Positions 50,547-61,052 of a stretch of DNA of 64,000 bases are shown here, piece after piece. The translations under genes and the position numbers were made by a program. This DNA is from Polymyxa betae (lineage: Eukaryota; Endomyxa; Phytomyxea; Plasmodiophorida; Plasmodiophoridae), in assembly GCA_003693705.1 (NCBI GenBank), contig RBZT01000633.1:62001-126000 (forward strand). The letters run 5' to 3'. Below the pieces are notes generated by a model. That model was not told where the DNA came from. It made no database searches and saw only the letters and a list, made by a program, of their open reading frames with translations. The stretch's first letter is position 1; every line of letters begins with the position of its first letter.

Positions 50547-51792
50547 ATGGAGAGTCGGACGACCACGACCAATGACGCCCCCGCTGTGATCAGGGTTCTC
50601 AGCATTCAATCCAGTGTCGTCCATGGCTATGTTGGCAATAAGGTAGGCCGAACGCCTCGATGAATGCCGTCCTCACACTATCTACTCTTGCAGGCTTCCA
50701 TGTTCCCGCTGCAGCTTTTAGGATTTGGTATTTATTCGCGATAAAAAGTTTTTTCTTCTAATCTAATCGTTAGATGTGAGCCCAATTCATACAGTTCAGT
50801 TCTCAAATCATACTGGATATCGAACATGGACGGGCTATAAGTTTACAGGATCACATTTAAGCGATATCATTCGTGGTCTGATGGTCAATCAGGTCGCCGA
50901 TTACGATTATATCCTCACAGGTCCTCGTCGTGTTCATGATCGGAATCGGTCTCGGCTCATTTCTCGTACAGGCTATGTCGGGAATATCGATCTGCTGGAA
51001 TCGTTGGCAAATCTGCTTCCCGGTCTGAAATCAGATCCCAAGACGCGATTCCTCTGCGATCCGGTGATGGGCGATTCCGGGCGGCTCTGTACGTCCAAGT
51101 CGTTCAGCCTGTCACCATTCTAAACATTCTGAAAGATGTTCCCGAAGAATTCGTCGATTTATATCGCATCAAGGTGTCGAATCGCTCATTGAACGATATC
51201 TTGCTGATTTTAGGGAATAGATTGTTCCATTCGCCGATGTTTTACTGCCCAATCAGACCGAAGCCGAACTGTTAACCGGCAAGCAGATCGTTAACGCTGA
51301 TGATGCCGCCGAGGCCTGTCGAATACTCCACGAGCTCGGGCCGAAAATTGTCATTATCACCAGCCTCGACCAGCGCAATTCCAATCGCATCGAAACGTAG
51401 AAATCGTCTCATCGTTTTTCTCTTTTTTGAGTAATTCGTCTTCAGGTTTGTCTCTGAAAGCAATCGGGGCTGTTGGCGATTCTGGGTGGATCGTGTCGAA
51501 GCCGTTTATTTCGGGACTGGCGATACGATCGCCGCCCTCTGCCTGGCCTGGCTGCATCGATATCCGGTCGAGCTGGCCATCGGCTTAGCGTAATCCGATC
51601 AGTTGATGTCCCATTCTGTCGAATTCAACCTCGGTCAGGTTGAGGACGCTGCGTGCCATCATTAACAGGACACATGCGGCAGGCAGCCAGGAACTGCTTC
51701 TGATACAAAGCCGCGATGAGATTCTGGATCCGTTTCATTTGCCCGAAGTCCATTCAGAAGTGTATTGTAGGAATCAGGTGACCACCTCCTAA
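50547..51792 (+). CDS. PDXK: Pyridoxal kinase
   Basis: Phosphorylates vitamin B6 to pyridoxal 5'-phosphate. About eight exons with introns of 45-60 bases. Landmarks in order: VLSIQSSVVHGYVGN at the N-terminus; VQFSNHTGYRTWTGYKFTG; LTGYVGNIDLLESL; FLCDPVMGDSGRLYVPEEF; DVLLPNQTEAELLTG; and the anion-hole motif YFGTGDTIAALCLAWLH (family FxGTGDxxAA). The C-terminus ends CRNQVTTS. Start chosen at the ATG that gives ESRTTTTND before the conserved core. All catalytic motifs, including the GTGD Asp, are intact. Confidence 0.93.
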
Positions 51793-52587
51793 CTCGACAT
51801 GAATGAGGTTGGCGATGGTCGGCTGCGCTGTATCAAAAGCCCGGTTTAATAATGAATTGTTGATATCACTGGTTATGTAATCGTTGAACCAATCACATCA
51901 GCGTCGTTGCGAGCGACATTGTCGGCGGCTGCCAAGACCGCGTTTTCATTCTGGCCAAAGAGTCTTATCGTCATGCTGATTTGTAGTACTCCAGCCATAT
52001 CTATCTGGATTGTCATCTGTGATGTTCTTGCAACGCAGATCGACTGCTCGATGATATGCAGGTCGCCTTTGATCGATGGCTGGAAGCCAAGAACAATGAT
52101 CGCCTTTAGGGTTGATCATTATCGCCCGGAAAGGAGCCTTTCTACCTCAATTGTTAACGAAGCAATTCGTCATCCTATGAAAAGGTTGTCGTTCATGCTG
52201 ATAAACTCTCTCGGTCCAATGTGTCGTTGCCATCGTATACAGCTTGAACGTGCATTCAATCTACGGATTTGTCTTCTATACGAACTCGCTTTTCAGTCAA
52301 GAAATCATCATATTACTCAGCAGCAAGCAAAACGATACCAATGGGAAATATGAAGAATGGGAAGCTGTTCTTAATAGCCGAACAACTTCATTATAGTTAG
52401 AACCAGAACAACCATCTCTACAAACCTTTCATGAACGTTTTCTGTAACGATTTCCGAACGCATTGAGATCAGCAAATCCATCTGGCCTATATTGTATTTG
52501 TCTCTGATAGTGCAGATATGGCAGGATCATCGTTTCGAAAATATCTGCCGGATCTTGGCCACCGTGCCAGGAAAATCGCTTTTGGCG
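51793..52587. other. Unresolved stretch before the channel gene
   Basis: Contains a 148-codon plus-strand open frame (51907-52353) without family resemblance. Alternative exons, for example one giving RLLDDMQVAFDRWLEA (near 52040), would compete with it. A small gene may be present; I could not build it. Confidence 0.3.
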
Positions 52588-55500
52588 ATGATGATTGAAC
52601 CCGATGAGGATACGCTCATCAAGCCATCGTTGCAGCGCATCTCGAGTCTGGATCCGAACTCATTGCTGAACCTGGAATGGCAGCAGGAGATATGTGACGA
52701 TATCTCGAGATTTGGCAGAGAGAAATATGTTCGATTCATGGAAGTCGTCGCCCACGATCACTCGATGTTTGGCCGAGTGATCTCTTTCCTGGAACTGCGC
52801 CCAATCAGAAACTGGATATCCATCATCTCAGCAGTACGATTCGCTTCGTCTAACGGCTGCTTTGCTGATCTGCTGTTTAGATCTTCGGAGCATTGAGCGC
52901 CTCGTTCTATATCGGGTCAACTTATAGCGTGTTTGGCGAGGATTTGGACGCTCAGAAACCTCTGGAATGCGTCATTGGCGGGATCTATCTCATCGCCTTC
53001 GCCATTCGTCTCATGTTGGATGGCGTCAATTATATCTGGTCGCTGGAAGGCATTCTCGATTTGATCACGAACTGGCCCTCGGTGATCTCTATTGTGTCGA
53101 TGTTTCCCATCGCTCATAACCAGCTCTATTCTACAGGCAGGTCTGTGTATCATCTTAAGATGGTTTCAAATTGAAGCTGAACGACGAACGCAGATTGTTT
53201 CGTTTGCTGCGATTACGTTATGTGGTCGTCGTGGCCGATAAAGTGTCCCGAGCGGTCACGCGCCAGATTCTGATCATATTCGCCTCCATGTTGATGCTGG
53301 CGATCGTCACGGCCGGCGTCTTTCAGTACCACGAATTCTACAACAATGGACGCTATACGCCGTATCATGACGATATCTATCTGATGCTCATGAACATAAC
53401 AACGGTTGGCCCAGGCGATGTATTGTCCTATCAATGATAACAGAACCAAAAATCGCTGCTAACAAATGTATGACCAGATTCGGGTCGTACACATCCTATC
53501 GCGATTCATGATCTTGGCGACGGTCGCGATCTCGTTCTCGTTCCTGCCACTGCAGATCACGCAGCTGGTCCGGTTATGGCCGCCGAACAACAACCGGGCG
53601 TCGTCGTGGCGCCTGTCCGGCCATCACGTCGTCGTCATCCTGCCGCCGGAGATCACCGCCGACGAGATCGACGATTTCCTCGGCGAGCTGTTCCACAGCA
53701 ATCATGGCGGGACCGTATTCCCGGTCGTCCTGCTGACGTCGATGCGGACGAATCGCACCCTGATGCTGGCCCTGAAAGGTCGTACTTATTACAGGTGGGG
53801 GTGTTGTTGGCCCAATCGCGTCTGTTCAAGACGCTCAATGGCTGTTGATAGATATTTGACGTTCCTTACGGGGTCACCATACGAAGATCGCGATCTGCAG
53901 AGGTCGAACTTGGCGGCTGCACGCGCCGCCTTTGTTCTATCGCGACGTTCGTGCGAGTCGCTGGAACACGAAAACGACGAAGATATCCATACGATGATGG
54001 CGGCGGCATCGGTGAAGAATTACTGCCCGGCGATACCCACCATCGTCCAGATCAATAACCCGCAGTATGGGACCGGCGTCCTCTGGCAGAATCTGGCTGC
54101 ATTCCCGAATACGCAGCTGCTTTGTGTGAAGCAGGCGAAGATGTCGCTGTTAGCCGGCTCTTGCGTCTGTCCTGGTCTACATGTTCTGGTCGGCAACATG
54201 CTGCAATCGTTTGTTGCCAATGTCAATGTCCTCGATTCATGGCACAAAGAATGTGAGCTCAGCGGTTCCTAATTTCCTTCACATTTTTGTTCTTTTTTGT
54301 GGGATTTCAGACATGACTAAACGTTGATCTGATGCCTTTTCTCATTTAGATATTTGGGGTGCAACCAATGCTCTATTCCCGACCGTATTTGGGCCGTATT
54401 TTCAAGGAAAACGATTTCTGGACGCCGCCGTTGAGCTGTACACGGCGATCGACGTGATGCCGATCGCCGTGTTCAAGCGCCATAGCGACACGAACCAGGT
54501 CGAGATCTTGTTATGCCCAACCGATTACCTGATTGGCGATGGCGACCTCGTCTATGTCCTATCTCGCGATCTCGCATCGGCCAGTTTCGTCCCGCGCTAT
54601 CCCGATCATCATGGCCGCCCCAAAACCTCTCTCGCCTCAAAGCTGATGAAATGCCCGGACCTGGCCGCGTCGTTTCAGATGTCCCGCCAGGTCGTACTTC
54701 GTCGGCGGCGTGCTGCCCCTTTGGTTTGGAATTCTGAAATCGTTTGCGTTTAGGATTCAGCGATCGCTTCGAAACCTGTCCAGGAACCGTCTTCGGTATT
54801 GCCGATCTCGAGTTCGGTTTCGTATCAAGGGCATGTTGTAATCTGCGGCTATATCGATAGCTCGGTGATCGATCTGATTTCGACGCTTCGTAAGCAAGCG
54901 CTGTCGAAATCCGTCCCCGCCGTGGTCGTGTTCGAAACCGCCCCGAGCGCCGACCTGCAATTGGCGCTGTCCGGTTTCAGCGATCTCGACATCATGATGG
55001 GGTCGTTACAGGACCCCAAAGTTCTCGCAGCTGCGAATCTGACCGCCGCCAACCATATTCTGCTGTTAGCGAATCCATTCGCGAAAGCGCAGAGCGATGT
55101 TCACGATCAGGTTGATCGCACTGTGATTTCGGTGGCGGCGTTCTGAATCGTGATGTTCAGGTCGTTAAGGTCGATTTCGACAGCATCGTTTCACTGTTGG
55201 AATTGGAGAACTATCTGCACAGCCAAACGCATCGTGCAGATACGAATATGATGGTGGAGATTCTCTTCTTGAGCAATCTGCGCTTCATTCGCCCCAACTT
55301 CTCATATACGGCCGCGGCTCTGAACGAGCTCAGCAGCAGTTCCGAAGGCCTGCGCCTACCGCAGCTCGCCGCTGCCGATGGGAAAATCCACGCCAGCGGC
55401 ATGCTGCAATCGATCGCCGCCTTCTCCTTCTATTCACCGCACACCTTAACCATCATCGATACGCTCATATACGGTCAGGTCGAGTTTCAATGCAACATCG

Positions 55501-56277
55501 GAAATTTAAAACGTCATGATTAGGTAGTGACCATCGTCGTATCGTATTAGTTGAGATCCCAGCACGAATGGTTGGTGAAAAATACGCCGATTTAGTTCAG
55601 CGATTGGCGACCGAGTATGGCGTCCTGGCGATCGGGTTGTTTCGTGGCCGTTCGGTCCGACGTAGCCCTGTTCCTTACGTGTTCACGAAACCGCCTCCTG
55701 AGACGGTCATATCCGCTGATGATCGTGTCTATGTATTGGGTCCCGTTACGACCGACCATCAACGATCGTTCATTCGAAAGGCGAACAGGATTCCGACGTC
55801 GAATCGAGCAGAAGATCTCGAGCAAAGTTTGCCCATCGTCATGTCGACGTACAGCCGAAAACACGAGAATCTGGAAAGCGCCATTCACATGTTCCAGCAA
55901 GCTTTTCGATCGCCTACAATGGTATAATCACGATGTTGAAAAGCATCTCGTTCTGATCGCCGTTAATGCAGAGGAAATCGCAGCTGTTCGAACCCGATTC
56001 GCCGGCATGGTTCATGCGCATCAGATCGTGGTGGAGGTCGGCGACCCATGGAATGGATTTCACCTGGAGGGCGGAAAGGCGACATTGGGCTCACGAACCT
56101 CACGAATATCGCGAGTTCATGAAGGAACGCAATCAGCGTTTGGGCATAACAACGCAGGTGTCCAGAGAGGGACAGGACGCGAAACGTTCCTGGGAGCCGT
56201 TTGATTACGATGACGTTCATCAAATCGAGCTGAGTGGTGTCAACTCTACACAGATGCTGTCTGAATCAGTCACCTAA
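52588..56277 (+). CDS. BK/Slo-like potassium-channel-family protein with variant pore signature
   Basis: Six- or seven-helix channel with two cytosolic RCK domains, about 1,030 residues, roughly eleven exons. N-terminal cytosolic part about 70 residues, then S1 (IFGALSASFYIGSTYSVFG), S2-S3 (ECVIGGIYLIAFAIRLMLDG, ILDLITNWPSVISIVSMFP), S4 with regular Arg (RLFRLLRLRYVVVVADK), S5 (QILIIFASMLMLAIVTAGVF) and pore. The filter reads MNITTVGPGD at about 53390-53423, where the family has TVGYGD. RCK1: GHHVVVILPPEITADEIDDF, YLTFLTGSPYEDRDLQRSNL, SVKNYCPAIPTIVQ. RCK2: GHVVICGYIDSSVIDLIS, GKIHASGMLQSIAAFSFYSP, GLFRGRSVRRSPVPYVFTKP, SADDRVYVLGP. The Asp-rich calcium bowl of animal BK was not seen. Start at 52588 (or 52591) is the first Met before the conserved part. 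Confidence 0.85.
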
Positions 56278-56308
56278 TTGACAACGTCATCTGCCATAAT
56301 GAATCCAT

Positions 56309-56686
56309 ATGAATCACTATGCGAATAAATCCAGCAAAACTTATATAAGGTTTCAATTGACAGATAACTTTTGTTATGGTTTTACAGCCGAACTTGACCG
56401 TCGTGAAAAAACAGCCAACATGAAGACATTTCAGCAAAAATGCCATGAAAAGATTTTCAGCAAAAACGCAGAGAGTCAGCGCGCTTTTTTGAAAATGTTC
56501 TCAGCAACGTGCGTTAAAAATTTTCAGCAGACAATGCCGCGCGCCCTGCACCTTTTTTTGAAAAAATGTTTTAGCAAATCGCCGCGCGTCTACGCACCTT
56601 TTTTGAAAATGTGCGCGGACACTTTTCGGCAGTCGTTCAAATCATTTCATGCAGGATCCAGCGTCCTCTGTCAATTTATCTTTTGA
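56309..56686 (+). repeat. Low-complexity repeat region with an incidental open frame
   Basis: Between the channel and the phosphatase gene. Units of the type CGCACCTTTTTTGAAAATGT and ATTTTCAGCA alternate about three to four times (56430-56640). The frame of 125 codons across it is Phe/Lys-rich and repeats with the DNA, so I treat it as a by-product. Confidence 0.6.
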
Positions 56687-56695
56687 ATGTGATCT

Positions 56696-59582
56696 ATGAT
56701 GACGTTAGATCGTCTGCTATTATCATCATCGGTGGAATCGAAGGCGTTCGACCACCTGCAGGCCGCTCTTCACGACCCCAGCCTAATCGCTTACCAGGGA
56801 TCCCTCTCTGTCAATTCCACGCCGCCCCTCCCATGCCTTCTAGTCCTACCATTCTTCTTCGTCCTGGAAGACTCCATCACTGCCAAAGTCGGCTTAAACA
56901 CATTTTACATCTCTGCTTTCTATTTGCTTTTCGTTTCTGTCGAATATTTTCTCATAATTTTTTCAGGTGATTCGTTGGGAACGAATTTGTCCAGATTTAA
57001 GCGAGATTAAACTTACCAATGACCATCTTATAATGCAATCGTCTCCTGATCATGAGCCATTGTTTCTGGTTGCCAACAACGCCGACGAGATTCAAATCTG
57101 GTTCGATGTCCTGCATGCAGCCTGTCGCCATCGACGATCCAGTAATTCGCATCTTGATTACTTGATAGACGAGACGACTCCCAGAAGCAGCCTGGATTCG
57201 TCGCCCTTCGAATCAACCTGCGAATCTCTGTCAGCCATGAGCCTTCGATCATCGGTAGTCGATTCATTGTGCACGAAGTTGTTGTCGTAATGGCGTTTTG
57301 TAGAGCTGCAGCACAGATGGGTTCTCAGTTCGGTCCCGAATCTTCGTGTTCTCATGGAATATGGCCGCCAGGAATCACGACTTCACTTCCGACCTTCAAC
57401 TCACTGACGACTATCACGTCTATGTGAGTTGATCGCCCCCGATAAAGCGGAACATGGTCCTTTACTGACCACATTTCGCCTTCTGTTTCTCATTCTTTCT
57501 TATTAAGCGATCGGCGATCAAGTTTGTTTGTTTCCTTTTACAATGGTTGTTACAGTTCCAACGTTTTAGCAGAACGACAAAATTGCAATAAAAATTTTAG
57601 CATTCACAACGTTTTATTAAAATTTTTAGCATGTTTTAAATAAAATTTTTAGCATTTCACAACGTTTTTCCTGACACCCTCTAAATGCAATGCAGGTGTT
57701 CGGCGTGCAGGAATGCCCGAACGGGTCGTTTTTCCGCGCCATCCATCGCCAAATGAAACGCATGGATTGTTGCCGATTACGATTGAATGGTTGCGTTGCT
57801 TGCTGTTGTTGGCTCATCTCTTGATTGAACGCATCATACAGAGAAGAAGGAGCGCATCTACGGGCGTGGTGATGGTGCCATCTTCCATCCGAAATTCACC
57901 GGCATGCTCGTGTATGTTCGCCGATCTCAACAGAACAATGTGAAGATCGTGAGATCGGCGTCCTGTTCCACTGGAAAAGTGAACGCATTCGCTGCAGCGC
58001 CAATCGGGCCTGACCACGCTAGTTCAGGGTTCGAAGGGCGGCGTTGCTGTCGTACTGGACGTGTTCGGCGTCTCCGTTGCTATTGTCTGCGCCCATCTAT
58101 CGTCGAAAAGCCTGCATAAGCGACGCCGCGACTGCGCCGAGATCTTCCGTTCGTTATCCTGGAAACTATGTAGGGTTGCTTAATTGCATGATAATCTCAT
58201 TCTCATCATACAGAATCTGATGACCATTCAACATACAGGTCTTGGAGATGCCCAACATTTCGATCTCACCGATCAGTTCGATCACTGCATCTTCTTCGGT
58301 GATCTCAATTACCGTGTTACGGGGCTCTCCGTTCCCGATGTCATACTGGCTCTGCAAACGTAACTCCTGAGCCCGTACCTTAGAAGGCATCTCTATCTGA
58401 TCATCACTCGAACAGGAATTCGATCGCGACTTTGGCCGATGCCGACGAGCTTCTGTACGAGCTGCGTGACGATCGATCGTTCTTCGGGTTTGCGGAGCCG
58501 CGTCGCGACTTCCTCCCGACCTACAAACTGAATCCGGAACGTCCCCTGCACCCCGATCTGCATCGGTCGGACTGGCCCATGCTCAGGTACACCCTGCACT
58601 TTAAGGGTTACTGGTCAGTGTTCATGCACGGTCTGGATTTTGGTAACAATTGAATGACGACCCCAGGTATAAGAGCCCGAATCAGGATCCGGTCCGAATT
58701 CCATCTTGGTGCGATCGGTAAACAAACCGAAAACGGGTCGTACTGGCCGCGAAACTCCCGTCTGACCGTCTGAGCACAGGATTTTGTTCTCGAACTGCAA
58801 CTGTGCCAACTCATTGCTGATTCCGGCGGTCGATGCGCAATCTGGCAGTGATTGCTATGGCGCCTGTATTGACGAGAACTGCATCGGAAGTGATCACGAG
58901 TGAGTGAGCCGGGCCGTTACCGGGTCTCGTCGCGAAATCGTTGCGCTAATCAGGGCTGTGTTCAGATCAATTTACGCCGGGTTCGAGCTGTTAAGGATAT
59001 CGTCAAGGTTATCGAGAGCTCCATCCTTCTCCATCTTCATGTTTCAAGTTACCATCCATAACCTATCTGTATGTTTCAATGTTTGACGAACTGATTTTTC
59101 GTATTTTTATTTCCAGCGTTTTGGTATTTGTATTTAACAGCCGAATTGACTTCGGGTTCAGATCCAGGAGAACACTCGACATCAAAACTCTGTTAGTATT
59201 GTAGAATGTTACACGATGCTAAGGCGATCATCTCTACTGCCATCCACCTCCGAGCGATTCTCATACCAGGCGCGCCCATTCCACCTTTACTACGCTTCGC
59301 AATCGGTATCCGAACCGATTCAGCTTCTGCTGAAGGTCGGTTCTTAAATTACGACCATCTCGGTCCAGTACGGTTCTGATAAGCTGGCAGGTGGTGCTAT
59401 CAGATGGATCCAGCGGATCATGTCGCCTGCTGTTGCAGAATGCCGATAGTGACGGGAGTCAGATGAGGGTGTTGGGCCCACAGCTTCTATCGTCGTGGGG
59501 ATTCGCGCTCAGACATTCGACGACCGACGCGATCTTGTCGCTGAAGGCGCTCGTATCATTTAGCTATCATAACATCAGATAG
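56696..59582 (+). CDS. PH domain-inositol polyphosphate 5-phosphatase-C2-like protein
   Basis: Removes the 5-phosphate from phosphoinositides or inositol phosphates at membranes. A short PH domain (MTLDRLLLSSSVESKAFDHL, end NADEIQIWFDVLHAACRHR) is followed by a Ser-rich linker. The phosphatase domain has all core motifs in order: FVFSWNMAAR, VFGVQECPNGSFF, FTGMLVYVRRS, GSKGGVAVVLDVFGVSVAIV then CAHL, FFGDLNYRVTG, RRDFLPTYKLNPE, RIPSWCDRILF and SDHESIYAGFEL. A beta-rich C-terminal part (FQVTIHNLSV onward, ending SFSYHNIR) is C2-like. About twelve exons; the intron 57424-57695 is the longest in the window (272 bases) and full of repeats. Resembles SHIP/INPP5-type architecture but with its own PH-first order. 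Confidence 0.87.
57588..57671 (+). repeat. A/T-rich tandem repeat inside a 5-phosphatase intron
   Basis: Three copies of AAAATTTTTAGCAT (one with a shorter T-run), two of them followed by CACAACGTTTT. A related ACGTTTTAGCAG lies at 57561. It explains why this intron is more than five times the normal length. Confidence 0.85.
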
Positions 59583-59675
59583 CACAACCTTGTCCTACCT
59601 TTACTTTAATTAAATTAATGGGCTGTATTGACGTATGGAATCTGAGCGTACCCGAATGCGATCTATGAGCTGACA

Positions 59676-60526
59676 ATGAGTGATCCGATAGCGTCATCTG
59701 AGCGATTCTATTCTGCGGCCGAAGTCGCCCAGCATAACGTTTATAACGATGCCTGGGTGTCGTTGTTTGGCAAGGTGTTGGATATCACGCCCCTGATTCG
59801 GGAACATCTCGGCACAAGATGTACGTTGATGATCGCCGACATCCTGTTCACTGATTGAATCAGCGTCGCATCTAACGGCGCCCTTGGTGCGATTCGCTGG
59901 CGAAGACATCACGCATTGGTTCGACCCGAAAACTCTGATGCCCAGGACACACATCGATCCTGTCAGCTCGTTGACGATGCCCTTCACGCCGTACGGCCGA
60001 TTCATACATGTGCCGCCCAACGAGCCGTCATCGAGATGGAGCACGAATTTTCGTGTGCCTTGGTGGCTCGACGAACAGTATATGATCGGTAATAACGGCG
60101 GATTCGAATTGTCTTTTGGATTGAAATTCGATATGATTTGGCAGGGACATTGACAATGAAGAGCCGTCAGATTCGGATTGTGAACATGTTAACCCATCAG
60201 ACGCATGTGCTGGAGGTATGCTCAGAGGAGAGCCTGAGACAAATCCAGTCACGATATCTGGCTTATAACGCTCATTGCCAATCATATACATGGAAACGTC
60301 TCGGTCGTGTTCTAGGTACGAATTCCAGTGATTTTGAGTGCTTTTAGCAAATTGTGTTGGCGGAATATCTAACGGCAGCTGATAACAAATTCCAGATGTG
60401 GATAAAACGCTGGAGGAGAACGGCGTTAATGACGAGTCGAAAGAGTTCGAGGATTTGGGTATCAACGAGCAGCACCATCTGCCGTGTTTACAGATCTATT
60501 ACAATGACGACCTAACCGTGGCATGA
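59676..60526 (+). CDS. CYB5D1: Cytochrome b5 domain-containing protein 1 (CYB5D1), ciliary
   Basis: Cilia-associated protein with a cytochrome-b5-like haem domain. Four exons, introns at about 59821-59864, 60091-60147 and 60316-60395. Starts MSDPIASSERFYSAAEVAQH, then NDAWVSLFGKVLDITPLI (family WVSYLGKVYDLTPLL), GEDITHWFDPKTLMPRTHID, FTPYGRFIHVPPNEP and VPWWLDEQYMIG. The conserved ubiquitin-like second half follows: RQIRIVNMLTHQTHVLEVCS, YNAHCQSYTWKRLGR. The end (CLQIYYNDDLTVA) matches the family end. Cyt-b5 haem His: one is present in ITHWFDP. Confidence 0.92.
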
Positions 60527-61052
60527 CCCTGTCCCTTCATCGTATTAAACTGGGATTGACATCCTCCTCCGACTATACGCCAACTCGGTTGTGTAATAGT
60601 TTCAATCGTTGTCATAGTTTTGGTTGCCTAGAAACCCTTCCTTACATGTTTGAGCTCATTGCTAATGATAATGATGCTGGGCTAGGTGCAAATGATACAG
60701 TTGAAACCTTGATCAGCCACGACATAACCTGCTGTAGCAATTAAGTGAGAGTTCATGCGGTTGGCATCTGATTGGTAGCATCAGGAGTTGGCTCCCTTCC
60801 CGGTCGACTTTGTCCTAAATGTTCTTCCTTGTATCCGTCATTGCCATTGCTGGATTCACCTTCGTCACGCTTTCGTAATTAATGGATATTAATCCAGCTT
60901 TGAATCAAAGCTAAGCTGAGTTTGAGCTGTCTGCAATACACTTTGACAGGAATGAACAAATTGAATCCGAGATCGAACAGGTTGGATGGCAATTCAAAAA
61001 GTCAACGAGCGGAATATTCTACAGAATTACAAGTACCATAAAACTGTTTATA
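60527..61052. other. Intergenic between convergent genes
   Basis: About 525 bases between the CYB5D1 stop and the NELF-C/D stop. A 73-codon frame at 60523-60744 has no recognisable features. Nothing else seen. Confidence 0.5.

Noticed and set aside
53576-53848. Arg/Pro-rich plus-strand frame in the channel gene
   Set aside because: Shadow of the RCK1-coding exon, which is GC-rich here.
56309-56686. 125-residue Phe/Lys-rich protein
   Set aside because: It reproduces the DNA repeat units and has no folded or family features.
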